Source of the DNA: Pectinophora gossypiella
Taxonomy: Eukaryota; Arthropoda; Insecta; Lepidoptera; Gelechiidae
Length of the DNA stretch: 64,000 nt
Direction: 5' to 3'
NCBI RefSeq assembly: GCF_024362695.1
Contig: NC_065424.1
Location: 4,314,786 to 4,378,785, forward strand
The position numbers and the translations under genes are program-made. Each line of letters starts with the position of its first letter. The first letter of the stretch is position 1. Below, piece by piece: positions 8,989 through 19,035 of the stretch. The notes under the pieces are model-generated. The model was not told where the DNA came from. It ran no database searches and saw only the letters and a list, made by a program, of their open reading frames with translations.

Positions 8989-9372
8989 TAATATGTATAA
9001 TTCATTCATTCATTTTAACTCAGAATCTGTGTGTTAATTGATTAATAACGAAACAACATTATACTTAAAAACCATTATAAATTAATGTCTGCTTAAACCT
9101 TTTATACTTTAGATTTCTTTCTAAAAACTTTTTTTAAAATTTTTCACACACCTGTTCCATTTTGTTGATAGCAGAATTCTAAATATTAATTACAAATAAT
9201 TTATTATAATTACATCGAAACTGGTTCGTGTTTTGTTGATTCTTTTTCTCCCTAATACTTACAAGTTATAATACCTTAATGATGGTAAAATTAACTGATT
9301 TTATCACGACTGAATGAAACATGGGTTTTTTCTATCTCGGGTGAATGTACTGGAAATGTTTTTTTTTTTATT
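8989..9372. other. AT-rich stretch, nothing recognised
   Basis: No ORF or repeat match seen. Confidence 0.55.
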
Positions 9373-9570
9373 CAGGGTGTTAGTAACATCGTAACGAATA
9401 CTGAGGGAGATAATTCAGACCATGATTCTGAGTTAATATCAAGTGGAATTTTCCGTCGTATTTATGTTTTGTTTTTAGTTTTGCGATGGCAAATTCTACT
9501 TGATATTAACTCAGAATAATGAGCTGAATCATCCCTTTCAGTATTCATTACGATGTCACTTACACCCCGT
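9373..9570. mobile_element. MITE-4, foldback with both arms
   Basis: Left arm 9373-9455 begins CAGGGTGTTAGTAACATCG. The right arm (9477-9570) is its imperfect inverse, ending CGATGTCACTTACACCCCG. About 20 bp of loop separates arms of about 85 bp, so the element can fold into one long hairpin. Single arms occur at 1718, 8253, 9604, 26835 and 38640. Confidence 0.78.
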
Positions 9571-9603
9571 GCAAGTACATATAGGTAGCCATACAAGTAG
9601 ATA

Positions 9604-9692
9604 AGGGTGTTATTGATACCGTAACAAATACTGAGGGGGGCAGGACAGTTCAGACCATGATTCTGAGTTGATATCAAGTGGAATTTCCTGTC
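9604..9692 (+). mobile_element. MITE-4 single arm
   Basis: GGGTGTTATTGATACCGTAA through TGATATCAAGTGGAATTTCC is a third arm only 34 bp from the complete foldback, in the orientation of its left arm. Confidence 0.7.
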
Positions 9693-9696
9693 GGAA

Positions 9697-9745
9697 ATTT
9701 TTGTGAGCCCGACGCTCAACCACTAGACCACGGAGGCCGTTTGGT
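9697..9745 (-). mobile_element. SINE-1/2 head fragment
   Basis: GACGCTCAACCACTAGACCA and CGGAGGCCGTTT are the complement of the tRNA-like 5' head. Confidence 0.7.
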
Positions 9746-9888
9746 AAATTTTTTTCTAGTCGTTTTGCGATGTAGGTTTTAATGTAGTTAGCCATATTGC
9801 TATCTAGACAACCTGAGATCAACCTCGCAATATCAACAAATGCCTAATAGCAATATTGCTTTGTTTACACATAACAAGAGACGAGGTA

Positions 9889-10030
9889 CAGTCATGAGCA
9901 ATATAATGTACCCACTTTAGGACTCTGTCGTACTAACATATTTGACATTTAGTGAGACTTACAGTTCAATTTGACAAAAAAGTTAATGTGACATGGTACC
10001 AAAGTGTATACATATTGATGCTCGTGACCG
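9889..10030 (+). mobile_element. MITE-1, complete 142 bp
   Basis: TA-flanked, with ends CAGTCATGAGCA and TGCTCGTGACCG. It differs from the 3376 copy at only a few positions. Confidence 0.9.
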
Positions 10031-10032
10031 TA

Positions 10033-10108
10033 CATGCATCACAAGATAGCAAGTACCCACACCTCACCAAGCTTTCTGTTAGACCAACGTGGTAAGTGGT
10101 GAGAGTTT
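10033..10108 (-). mobile_element. SINE-5 fragment
   Basis: AAGTACCCACACCTCACCAA and GCTTTCTGTTAGACCAACGT match the minus-strand SINE-5 at 30918. It directly abuts the MITE-1 copy. Confidence 0.7.
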
Positions 10109-10219
10109 ATTGTTTTTTTTAAGATTAATATTTTTGCTCTCAATGCGGCTCCCATGTGTTTGTAGACCCCAACAGAGAAATTCTAATCATTTCTTTTTAT
10201 TTCTCATAGTACTTAAGTA

Positions 10220-10524
10220 ATCACGAGGAGCTCGGTGGCGCAGCGGTAAACGCGCTCGGTCTTCGATTGTTGAAGTTAAGCAACTTTCGCAAAGACCAGT
10301 CATAGGATGAGTGACCACAAAAAAAATGTTTTCAACTCGAACTCCTCCGTGCTTCGGAAGGCACGTTAAGCCGTTGGTCCCGGCTGCATTAGCAGTCGTT
10401 AATAACCATCAATCCGCACTGGGCCCGCGTGATGGTTTAAGGCCCGTACTCTCTATCCATCCATAGGGAAGGCCCGTGCCCCAGCAGTCGGGACGTTAAT
10501 GGGCTGGTGATGATGATGATGATG
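10220..10524 (+). mobile_element. SINE-3 (tRNA/5S composite head), complete
   Basis: The 5' end has a tRNA box A-like TGGCGCAGCGG at 10236-10246. It is followed by a 5S rRNA-like block: GAAGTTAAGCAAC at 10272-10284 and GGATGAGTGACC at 10305-10316, the spacing and order of the 5S internal promoter. Then comes the core shared with SINE-1 and SINE-2 (CTTCGGAAGGCACGTTAAGC), and a tail with CCCCAGCAGTCGGGACGTTA and (TGA)n. A 12-bp duplication AGTACTTAAGTA lies at 10208-10219 and 10525-10536. The 5S match is from family knowledge, not a search. Confidence 0.88.
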
Positions 10525-10769
10525 AGTACTTAAGTACATGAATATTTTAACTGATTTTACTCACTCCAGTACGGAATACCAACAAGATTATACTAAGTAT
10601 ACGTATGTGCGTCTAATTCCTCAATTATCAAGATTATTATAGTGTAGTTGATGTAATGAGTGAATCGGTTCGGAAGCGTGTTCCGGAGGCGTAGATACAT
10701 AATGCTGGTTACCGCATTACTTTCTCTGTTTCTGGCGAGATGCTTCGCACGTGCGAATTGGATCGCGTA

Positions 10770-10835
10770 CTAGGTTCAAGATAAAATTCTGATTACTAAC
10801 TAAAAACCGATCTAAAAGTAACGAAAAACATTTTT
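10770..10835 (-). mobile_element. MITE-3 end fragment
   Basis: CTAGGTTCAAGATAAAATTC and CTAAAAGTAACGAAAAACAT match the right-end part of MITE-3 (22100-22175) in inverse orientation. Confidence 0.65.
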
Positions 10836-10893
10836 TTTTCATTCTTAATTTTAAGAGTTTTGTCACAAAAATAGCCTTTGGTACCATCATGTA

Positions 10894-11035
10894 CGGTCAC
10901 GAGCATTAATATGTATACAGTTTGGTACCATGTCACATTAACTTTTTCGACAGATTGAACTGTAAGTCTCACTAAATGTCAAATATGTTAGTGCGACAGA
11001 GTCCTAAAGTGGGTACATTATATTGCTCATGACTG
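10894..11035 (-). mobile_element. MITE-1, complete 142 bp
   Basis: Reads CGGTCACGAGCA to TGCTCATGACTG, the inverse of the 3376 copy, flanked by TA. Confidence 0.9.
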
Positions 11036-11041
11036 TACCAT

Positions 11042-11535
11042 ACAAGACCATTAATCCGGCCCCAGGGGGGACAGGGCCATCTTCTCTGCCCTCCACTGGG
11101 GCAATTCCTGTTCGGCGCGTCCTTGCCGCGGGGGTGGGCGGCTCTTACTTAGGCCGGAGTGAGATGGTGGCTGAGTTCGAATAGGGACCCAGACTTACGG
11201 GGTATAACGTAGAACTCTTGCCCAGATATACGGGTGAAAACCTCAATGGTTGCAGAGGCGGAGATGGGAGCCATCGGTACGGCAATACAGGACGGAAGGG
11301 GTGCGTCACAGCAATTGTAGCCTGGAACCTGACAGAGGGCAGCAGTGAATATCTGTAGTATTCAGAAACGGAGGACAGGAGTCCTAGTATGGCTTTGAAA
11401 TAGACTACTCTGGGCGCCATCCCACTCGCGTCAGACAGAGTACTGCGGGGCGGAAGGCAAGAGGAAAGGGCCTTATTTCTCCTTAAAAAGTAGCATGGAT
11501 AATTCTACACCGATAAGAGCGTGGCTCCTACATTA
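11042..11535 (+). mobile_element. GAT-tailed repeat N, long copy
   Basis: Begins GACCATTAATCCGGCCCC and ends TGGCTCCTACATTAGTGATG. The copy at 24291-24760 begins and ends at the same sequence, so the 5' boundary is probably real and not a truncation. Internal words include TGGTTGCAGAGGCGGAGATGG-like and GGGGCGGAAGGCAAGAGG. Open frames on the minus strand in both copies look incidental. Its class (SINE or LINE 3' end) is open. Confidence 0.7.
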
Positions 11536-11544
11536 GTGATGACG

Positions 11545-11622
11545 ACTAGGTTCAAGATAAATTATGAAATTAGTGATTATTGAATAAAGACAGATATAAA
11601 ACTAACGAAAAACATTTAATTT
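11545..11622 (-). mobile_element. MITE-3 end fragment
   Basis: CTAGGTTCAAGATAAATTATG and AAAACTAACGAAAAACATTT are the same MITE-3 end as at 10770. Confidence 0.65.
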
Positions 11623-12264
11623 TTCTTACAACGGTTTATTTTTCCTACATTTCCAAATACCTAGTAAGTGTATGTTTTATAAGGATTGCCCTGGATTACC
11701 AGAAAAATATAGGTACAATAGTAATACGTTTTAAATTCTTAATGTTCAAAATTTTCGCGCCCTTAGATTTTTTTTAAATGAGTTGTATATTATGATGAAC
11801 CATACGGCAACATATCTACATCGCATCATGCCTATCCTCGAAGGGCTAGGCACAGGTGTATAGAAACACATGCCGACAAAACTCACACCCGTATTCCTTA
11901 ACGGGGTGAGCAGAGCTATAAAGTACCACGTTATCTGGTCAGTCAATAATCATAATAGCAAATCGATGAAACATTTGCCATTTCCGGATTTGAGTTGTAG
12001 GCTCAAGTTCAAGTTAAATGACTAACATGTTTATTCGTACCTGTGATTTATATATTATGAATAGGAAATTAATTATTAAGACGTTATTATACCAAATATA
12101 ATAAGTAACATCTTTATTAATATTATAATCGTGTCAGCAATTAAGATTAAATTAATTTATTCATTTAAAAGGAAATCAGTTTTTTCGTTATAATTTTGTG
12201 CTCAATTTTTAATTATTCCGGTGACTTTTTTATAAATAAAACAAAAAAGTAAATAACCTAACAC
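11623..12264. other. AT-rich stretch with diverged K-type words
   Basis: CACACCCGTATTCCTTAACG and GGGGTGAGCAGAGC near 11885-11920 resemble the K family; the remainder is unassigned. Confidence 0.45.
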
Positions 12265-12372
12265 GTCTGGCGTACAGGTCTCACCTCAATCAACTGGAGG
12301 GGGTATGGAGCATATTCCACCACGCTACTCCAACGCGTATTGGTGGAGGCGAGTGGGCTAGAAGCCCGCTAC
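12265..12372 (-). mobile_element. SINE-2 tail fragment
   Basis: CTCACCTCAATCAACTGGAG, GGGGTATGGAGCATATTCCA and CCACGCTACTCCAACGCG are the complement of the SINE-2 3' region. Confidence 0.75.
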
Positions 12373-12465
12373 TTTTTAAATTTTAAATATATCCAATGAT
12401 TTTAGGAATTTTAACCACAATATGTGATGGATTCCCCCCTTTTAATAGCTACTATAATTAGGTAG

Positions 12466-12694
12466 TTTACATCAAGATAAATTACGAAATTCTGATTACT
12501 AAATAAAGACATCTAAAACTAACGAAAAACATTAACTTATTTATGATTTTTAATCAAGAATAACGTAATAATAAGTCTGACATTTTATTTCGTTTTTCTA
12601 TGACGTCACAGTGTGCGTTTTCATAGAAAATACGTAATTTGGTGTTTTGACGTTTATTAAAAAGTAACTGATTTGACTAGTTGGATAATAGCCC
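12466..12694 (-). mobile_element. MITE-3, near complete
   Basis: Inverse copy of the 21917 element, keeping TATGACGTCACAGTG (the CRE octamer TGACGTCA) at about 12600-12614 and the terminal AAGTAACTGATTTGACTAGT. No ORF. Confidence 0.8.
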
Positions 12695-12854
12695 TTTATG
12701 AGACGAATTGACTCAGTCGGATGTTCGGTTTGACCTTTAGAAGTGCAGGTGTCAAAACCACAGGTTTTGTTTATTCGATTCCTCTTACGTCAATACGTGT
12801 TAAAGACGTCAGAGATTTATGAGCAGTTTTTGTCACTTTTCCGCTCATCATAAC

Positions 12855-12945
12855 ATAATCACGACTATATCCCAATAGGGGTAATCAGAGGTACGTCCAT
12901 CGCAAGATAAACTAAGTACCCACACCTCACCGAGCTTTCTGTTAG
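12855..12945 (-). mobile_element. SINE-5 fragment interrupted by LINE-c
   Basis: ACGACTATATCCCAATAGGG, AAGTACCCACACCTCACCGA and GCTTTCTGTTAG match SINE-5. The match stops abruptly at the AAAGAAAGAAAG tail of the next element. Confidence 0.75.
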
Positions 12946-13215
12946 AAAGAAAGAAAGAAACGTTTACTATAAAGGGACACCACAGTAACAAATATAAAAA
13001 AATAACTATTAAGTATATAATATAATACACGGAGTAACACATAACTTACAATCAAAACACATAATAAAAACAACTTACACGAGAAATACAAATAATTGAG
13101 TGTATGGACTGGTCAACGATATGGTGGTGGTGTCCTTTATAAAAGGGCCTCACTCAGCATAAGCCGCGGCGCGAGTCACGACCGCTGGTATTCTGTGGAC
13201 CCTGCAAACCACAGT
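12946..13215 (-). mobile_element. LINE-c 3' end, minus strand
   Basis: Starts with the (GAAA)n tail complement and AACGTTTACTATAAAGGGAC, and ends with GGCCTCACTCAGCATAAGCC. It is about 240 bp of near-identical sequence in opposite orientation to 14271-14507. Confidence 0.75.
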
Positions 13216-13448
13216 TAGACCACAGTGGGTTTTCAGCTCAGCAACTCTGAAGGCCGTAGGTCAAAAGAGTGAATTTTCAGCTGATCCCTAAAATGTAATC
13301 ATAACCGTTAATTTGACAGCCACGCGTCGGTATAGCATTCTCCTGTCTTATCTATCAAACGCCAATTTTTTGACTTTCTTTAAAGACACGACGCTCGTCT
13401 TCTTTTTAATTTATTCCATGTAATCTCCTTTTCTTTCCAAGCATAATG

Positions 13449-13815
13449 GCCCTGATTCCTGCAGACACCTAATTTTATTTTAAGTTATACACGTCATTTT
13501 CTTATCCGTCGAAAAGGAAAGGGACGGACGATTGACAACTGTTAATTTTAAAATGAGTGAATAACGCGGGCGAATAAAATAGACATCTCGCTGATATGCA
13601 ACCCGTTTGACGTGTGCTGTCAACTGAATCTTGACGGCTAATTGGCCAATATCAAATTTTGGGAGGGTTTTTTAAATTTCCATCTAAAATTGACGTGTGT
13701 TCCATAAACTTTATGCCTGTCGAGTACCCGTCTCTTTTCTTTTCGGCGGATAAGAAAATGACAGGTATAACTTAAAATAAAAATAGATGGTGTGTATTGG
13801 AATCAGTACCAATAT
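13449..13815. mobile_element. MITE-5 foldback
   Basis: The left end CTGATTCCTGCAGACACC continues into TTTTATTTTAAGTTATAC and TCATTTTCTTATCCGTCGAA. The right end is the imperfect inverse, closing GGTGTGTATTGGAATCAG. Arms are about 80 bp around a centre containing GCAACCCGTTTGACG. A second copy lies at 16980-17305. Confidence 0.7.
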
Positions 13816-13892
13816 TAATAATAAGTTTTGAAGAGCATAATCTTTGAGGATGAAGTCAATACAAGATAGATACGAGACAGAGAGTCACCAAA

Positions 13893-13960
13893 TTTGTCCG
13901 GCCAAGTAGTTAATGCCATCTGCGGCATATCTACAATAAGTCACGTCAAAAAAAAAAAAA
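13893..13960 (+). mobile_element. SINE-6, 5'-truncated, with TSD
   Basis: A 68-bp insertion TTTGTCCGGCCAAGTAG...AATAAGTCACGTC ending in (A)16. It is flanked by a 12-bp duplication AGAGTCACCAAA at 13881-13892 and 13961-13972. Confidence 0.9.
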
Positions 13961-14270
13961 AGAGTCACCAAAGTACAAAATACACGAAAATCTTGTCCAA
14001 TAACTTCGGGTCCATTTCTGTCCAATAGCAATTGTGTCAGGTTGAACAAGTGACGATCGACGACCCAATTATGCCCAGTGGTTGCGCAAGCGACTCATCG
14101 GTCAATCAAAATGTCAGATGTCTTACAAAAACTGTGGAAACTACGACCTGAATCCCCAAGGTTGAGAGGAAACATTACTTATACTTACGTTTCGTGTATA
14201 CAGCTGTTTGTCAATAACTTGGTTGGCTTGGCCACTAATTGGTGGCTCAACGAAGGGCGGCGTAACTGAA

Positions 14271-14507
14271 ATATTAGCGGCTTATGCTGAGTGAGGCCCT
14301 TTTATAAAGGACACCACCACCATCGTTGACCAGTCTATACACTCAATTATTTGTATTTCTCGTGTATGTTGTTTTTATTATGTGTTTTGTTTGATTGTAA
14401 GTTATGTGTTACTCTTGTGTTTTATATTATATATTTGTTATTTGTTTTGTATTTGTTACTGTTGTGTTCCTTTATAATAAACGTTTCTTTCTTTCTTTCT
14501 TTCAAAT
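14271..14507 (+). mobile_element. LINE-c 3' end with (CTTT)n tail
   Basis: CGGCTTATGCTGAGTGAGGC through TTTATAATAAACGTTTC, then three to four CTTT units. It is the mirror partner of 12946-13215. Only 3' UTR is kept; open frames here are U-rich artefacts. Confidence 0.78.
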
Positions 14508-14724
14508 ATTACTTTTTTAAACGGACTGTTATAAAAGAAAAATCAAAGACAACTGCTTTCGAAATTCAAAATAAAAACAATAAACTTAACAAATACAAGA
14601 ATTTTGTTTTATATAAGTAATTAGTTTTTTCTTTTTCTATTTCCTAGCCTGATGTATTCCACATGAACACACGCCACCATACTTCCTGTACAACTCTCTG
14701 CTCTGTGCTTATTTCGGCCATTAA

Positions 14725-14992
14725 ATCCCTTCTTTTGAACTAATGGGGTGGACAGAGCTACAAATGATCAAAGATTATTGCAACTACTGTTGATATGCAG
14801 TCCTGAGATCTTCTATCGTGTGCGTTGTGAGGTGGAGTACCAACCTCATCAACCCTGGTGTCAGGGTTACTATTGAGCCGCCAAAGGCCCCTGACATAGT
14901 CCATGTAACGACTACTTACTTACACCGGTAAGTAGTAACCGAAGTAGTAGTCCTGAGATGGTAACCGGTCTTGGTTGGATGAGTCATTTCAC
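14725..14992 (-). mobile_element. K-type fragment split by a SINE-1 insertion
   Basis: AATGGGGTGGACAGAGC and ACTACTGTTGATATGCAGTC at 14739-14802, and GAGATGGTAACCGGT from 14955, belong to one K-type copy into which the SINE at 14810 inserted. Confidence 0.6.
14810..14948 (-). mobile_element. SINE-1, 5'-truncated, with TSD
   Basis: The tail and adjoining body of SINE-1 only, ending before the core, flanked by an 11-bp duplication AGTCCTGAGAT at 14799-14809 and 14949-14959. Confidence 0.9.
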
Positions 14993-15504
14993 TACAACTT
15001 TATTAAATAATAACCCCCCTTTTTGCTTCGCCGCAGTCGGGTCAGTATAACTCATATCTATTACACAAGTATGTGTCATTTTGTATATGTCTGACCTCTA
15101 CGGGCCATACAGTCTATGGTCAGGCCTAGCGTTGAAAAAAGCGGGAATTTTTCCCGTTTTTTTCAAATTCTTTCGTTTTTATACAAGTTTTATTCGAAAG
15201 TTTCAAGAAAAATAAATATGAAATATTTCATGTTTTTTATGAATAAAACGAAAGAAACCGGAAAAATATGAAAGAAACGGAAAAGTATTAATACTTTACA
15301 TTAATGTTTTTAGAAGAATATTTTTATTATATTTTGGAGGGTCGAATGTTTTTTTTTCTTGTTTTGTTGTCATACGCTCATTCCGACCCACAGATACTTA
15401 GTTCATGTCACGCACGCACTACTACAATCATTACATGTACCTAATTTTAGTTTTAGTAGTTAGGTACTTTTCAGTCTTATTGAATAATTTTAACAATTCA
15501 CAAT

Positions 15505-15690
15505 ACAATACAAATACACTTTATTGCACCAAAATAAAAAGAAATAATTACAAAAAGTCTCTTAACTAAGTACATGGCAAATGGCGGCCTTATCGCTTAA
15601 AGCGATTTCTTCCAGACAACCATAAGGTGAGGAAAAAGGTAAAAAAAAAATTGAAAGATTGCGGGTACAAACTATGCATACAACTTAACA
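15505..15690 (-). mobile_element. LINE-e 3' end nested in hAT-2
   Basis: On the minus strand: AGAAATCGCTTTAAGCGATA, AGGCCGCCATTTGCCATGTA, then TTTGGTGCAATAAAGTGTAT and a (TTGTA)n tail. The same end occurs at 36455, 37105 and 44140 (minus strand) and in diverged form at 37440 (plus strand). Confidence 0.8.
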
Positions 15691-15776
15691 ACAAATACAT
15701 GCAAATAAATATATAACATACTTACAAATATAATATACAGGGTGTAACCTATATACATAACCTAGCATATATACCT

Positions 15777-16250
15777 ACTCAGAATCAGAATCAGAATCAG
15801 AATCATTTATTCAACGTAATTATCATGGATAAACTTGTTGAAGGTCAATGTAACATTTTGAATTTACGTCATTTCGCAAGGTGTTATGGCTGAGGAGAAG
15901 AAATGACAAGAAACTGCAACAGCAACACATCTTTTAAATCAACGAGGGTACATTACAAGTTATTTAATAACTAGAGGAACACATTTAATACCAGACATGT
16001 TTATCATTTAGGTAATCATTAATCTTATAATAAGCTTTTTTACATAAAGTAAGCTTCACGTGAGCTTTAAATTTACTTATATAAATAGTACACACAAAAT
16101 ACCTAATAATAAGCAACGTGCTAGTATACGTTAGATCAAATTTACATTTAATGCAATCTAAATCTTTTGAATTTGAGCCTTGTAATACTGATTCTTCAGA
16201 AAGCGACAGTGACTTTGTATCTGATTTGTGAGCAAGATAGAAATACAATA
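15777..16250 (-). mobile_element. LINE 3' end with (TGATTC)n tail nested in hAT-2
   Basis: On the minus strand a short coding end (…FKAHVKLTLCKKAYYKIN, then DYLNDKHVW) resembles the last residues of CR1/Jockey-group ORF2 proteins. It is followed by a 3' UTR, GAATAAATGATTC and four TGATTC units at 15780-15804. The upstream limit is uncertain. Confidence 0.6.
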
Positions 16251-16704
16251 TGCCTTATTGTTTTAAAAATTTGGTGATAAAAACTTGTTTTTTTCAATCG
16301 TTTTTTTCTAATTTGTCGAATTAAACGGCGAAAATTCATTAAATACCCGTTTTTTTCCTAAGGTTTTTTTCGGATATATTTCAATGTAACAAACAAATAA
16401 AACGGTAAAAAACGAACTGACGTTTTTTTCACCGAAAAAAACAATTTGTTTCTTTCGGAATTTTCAACGCTAGTCAGGCCACAGACCGGTACCGTGGTAG
16501 GTACCTACATCTACTCAAGTTATTTTCCTCGAATTACTTCTCAGAAATTCATCAAAAAAATTATGTAAATTGGAAATTTTATACCTTCATTAATATATTA
16601 ATCGCGGATGTGAAGCTTTGTTTGTTTGTTTTTATTATAATATTTTTGTTATTATTCCCAATCGCGTTTGGCGCATTATCACTTGGTGGAATAATATAGT
16701 TTAT

Positions 16705-16925
16705 ATTACAACACAATACGTACAATACAAAAACGCTTTATTACATATTTATATAAACACAACATTAAAAAATACAAAAATGAAACAGAAGGGCAATCGG
16801 CGGCCTTATAGCTAAATAGCAATTTCTTCCAGGCAACCTTAGGGTGAGAGAACTTGCTAAATATTTGAGTCGGCGACGGCGTATTACCTACTGAACATGG
16901 AATACTGTACCTCACTGAGTGATAA
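16705..16925 (-). mobile_element. LINE-e-like 3' end with coding remnant
   Basis: On the minus strand HPKVAWKKLLFSYKAADCPS precedes the AATAAAGCG-type signal and GTATTG tail. It is related to LINE-e but diverged. Confidence 0.6.
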
Positions 16926-16979
16926 TTCAGTATGTTGTCCTCTCTACAAGTTGCAGAGCCTTTACCGAGTCAATGTTGA

Positions 16980-17305
16980 TCTGTAATTTTCCTTTCCGCC
17001 GAAAAGGAAAGGGACGGGTAATCGACAGGCATAAAATTTGAAAACAGGCAGAAATCTATAACAACCCACTAAAAATTTTACATCGGCCAATAATTCGACA
17101 GAATTAAGTTGACAGTACACATCAAACGGGTTGCATACCAGCGAGATACCTATTTGATTCGCCCGGGGTATTCATTCGTTCACTCATTCATTTCAAAATT
17201 AACAGCCGTCAATCATCCGTCTCTTTTCATTTCGGCGTATAATAAAATGACAGGTGTAACTTAAAATAAATATAGATGGTGTCTACAGGAATTAGTGTCA
17301 TTATT
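16980..17305. mobile_element. MITE-5 foldback, second copy
   Basis: CCGCCGAAAAGGAAAGGGAC at the left and TTCATTTCGGCGTATAATAA to GGTGTCTACAGGAATTAGTG at the right. The centre (ATCAAACGGGTTGCATACCA) is inverted relative to the copy at 13449. Confidence 0.65.
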
Positions 17306-17349
17306 TATATTTTTTTATCTTTTTTTTTATTTATTTCTTTTCTTTTTTT

Positions 17350-17428
17350 TATTTTTCCCTAAAAAAGTAGCATGGAAATGCTGCACCGACAAGAGCGTGG
17401 CTCTTAAATTAATGATGATGATTTATAT
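17350..17428 (+). mobile_element. GAT-tailed repeat N, 3' end
   Basis: AAAAGTAGCATGGAAATGCT, GACAAGAGCGTGGCTCTTAA and an ATGATGATGA tail. Confidence 0.7.
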
Positions 17429-17775
17429 ATATATGTATATGTGTGTCGTAGATTTTACCTAAATAAACTTATTTTATTATTATATCTTTGAACAAAACAT
17501 TATATACAAAACTCGCCAAGTTATTAACACTAGAACGAATGTACACGCGTTCTTTCGTTCAAGCGAGTTGGTTACGAAACCGGGCGTGGTGCGGTGGTGA
17601 AATGAACACTGTGGACAGTATCGACACCTCATTCCGAACATGATTTACTGGTCCAATACTAACCACTTACCTTATCGTCACTCTAAATTTAATTTAGACA
17701 TGTTTGGAAATTTCGGGTTCTTAATTTAAATACATTTACTTACCTACGTAGGTAAAATAGAACGCGCGCGTTATT

Positions 17776-17839
17776 CATTTGTCCGGCCAAGCAGTTAATG
17801 CCTTTTGGGGCAAACCTTCAGTAAATTAGGTCAAACAAA
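17776..17839 (+). mobile_element. SINE-6, 5'-truncated, with TSD
   Basis: A 64-bp insertion CATTTGTCCGGCCAAGCAG to GGTCAAACAAA, flanked by a 10-bp duplication GCGCGTTATT at 17766-17775 and 17840-17849. Confidence 0.82.
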
Positions 17840-17904
17840 GCGCGTTATTTACGGTTCCTGAATTTCTACTCCTTAGCTTAAAATACTTAATTACTCCCGG
17901 CAAT

Positions 17905-18060
17905 AGTAAGAAAGAAAGAATGTATTTTATGCACAGCATAATAATAAATATAAAACAAAAGGCGGAATAATTAAAACACGTATTAATAAAACAATTTACA
18001 CAAGAGAGTAAAACTAATTAAAATAACGAAAGAAAAATGTATTAAAAATATACAAAATAT
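17905..18060 (-). mobile_element. LINE 3' end with (GAAA)n tail
   Basis: AAGAAAGAAAGAATGTATTT and AACAAAAGGCGGAATAATTA resemble the minus-strand start of LINE-c ends, strongly diverged. Confidence 0.4.
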
Positions 18061-18639
18061 ATTTTTGAAATAAAATATTTAATAAATAAAGTAATTAATA
18101 GTAAGTATAATGTCATGGAAATTAAATACCTACCTACTAAGTACGCAAGTAATTACTTACCCATCATTTTAGTTTATAAAAAATAGTACATAGGTAATAA
18201 AAATTAATAAGGCCCAAATGTTATGTTTACTATTTATTAATTCTATATTTATGAATGGTTTATGACTTCAAATTACTGTGCGGGATAGGACACAAACGTA
18301 CTTATGGATTATTTTTAAGGTTCTGTGCCGTGTCGGTATTACAGAAATACAACTTCTTAGTAAGGCTTCAAAATGTCTCAAACTCTTAATTAAATGTTAA
18401 CTTTTCATATAATAATAGCCCTTGATTCAACCATTGCTGCAAGTTCAACTTTAATGACTTTCATTCAAGAGTCATTTGAAGCAACAAGTAACAGTAATTA
18501 TGAGTTGAAGGGCATAATTAATGTGTCGTAAAGTAGAAGTTATTTAATTTTCATTAAGTAAAGTGCTTACTTAGTTCATGTGATCGTATTGCACTGTGAG
18601 TTTACTCTAGAAAATGCAATTTATTCCTTTATATACGTA
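18061..18639. other. AT-rich stretch, nothing recognised
   Basis: No ORF, repeat match or splice-bounded exon could be supported. Confidence 0.55.
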
Positions 18640-18652
18640 GGTACGGTCACGA

Positions 18653-19035
18653 CCGCCCTGTAGTTCCGGGCGCAAGAATAGGGCTACGGTACCCCCTGCC
18701 TGTCGTAAGAGGCGACTGAAAGGGGACACTGGGGATCGTGAGTGATAAGGGCGGGGGCCCGAACCACTCAACACACGATCTCCGGGATGGACGGCAATGC
18801 GATATGGCCTCGCATCGCCGTAAAACTGGGATGGCGTAGGGGTGGGGATCTACCCCGGGACGCGCTTTAGTGAAAGCAAGTGCGAGGGGAGCACCGGTGC
18901 GTTCGACAGAGATCCCGGAGCTCCCCGACATGCACCGCAGAGGGCCATCGGAGGGGTTTTAGTCGGTAGGAGTCCGACATAACCTCGTCGCTCCCCCGGG
19001 TGGCGAGGTATCCATGAGGATTTCCCCTTCGTTAC

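Larger units (their letters stand above)
15127..16472. mobile_element. hAT-type element (hAT-2) with nested LINE ends
   Basis: Perfect 12-bp terminal inverted repeats TAGCGTTGAAAA / TTTTCAACGCTA, flanked by a perfect 8-bp duplication GTCAGGCC at 15119-15126 and 16473-16480. The end regions are rich in GAAAGAAAC/TTTCTTTCGG words in both orientations. The 1346-bp span includes two LINE 3' ends (15505-15690 and 15777-16250), so the original element was about half this length. No transposase is recognisable; it is non-autonomous. Confidence 0.88.

Noticed and set aside
10272..10316. 5S rRNA gene or pseudogene
   Set aside because: Only the internal-promoter part is similar, and it sits in the same place in four SINE-3 copies; it is part of the SINE.
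11145..11420. Minus-strand frame similar to one at 24325-24546
   Set aside because: The similarity follows from both being copies of repeat N; the frames are interrupted differently and carry no known domain.
14351..14620. Hydrophobic 89-codon frame resembling a membrane protein
   Set aside because: It lies in the U-rich 3' UTR of LINE-c; the matching frame at 12848-13042 is its inverted copy.
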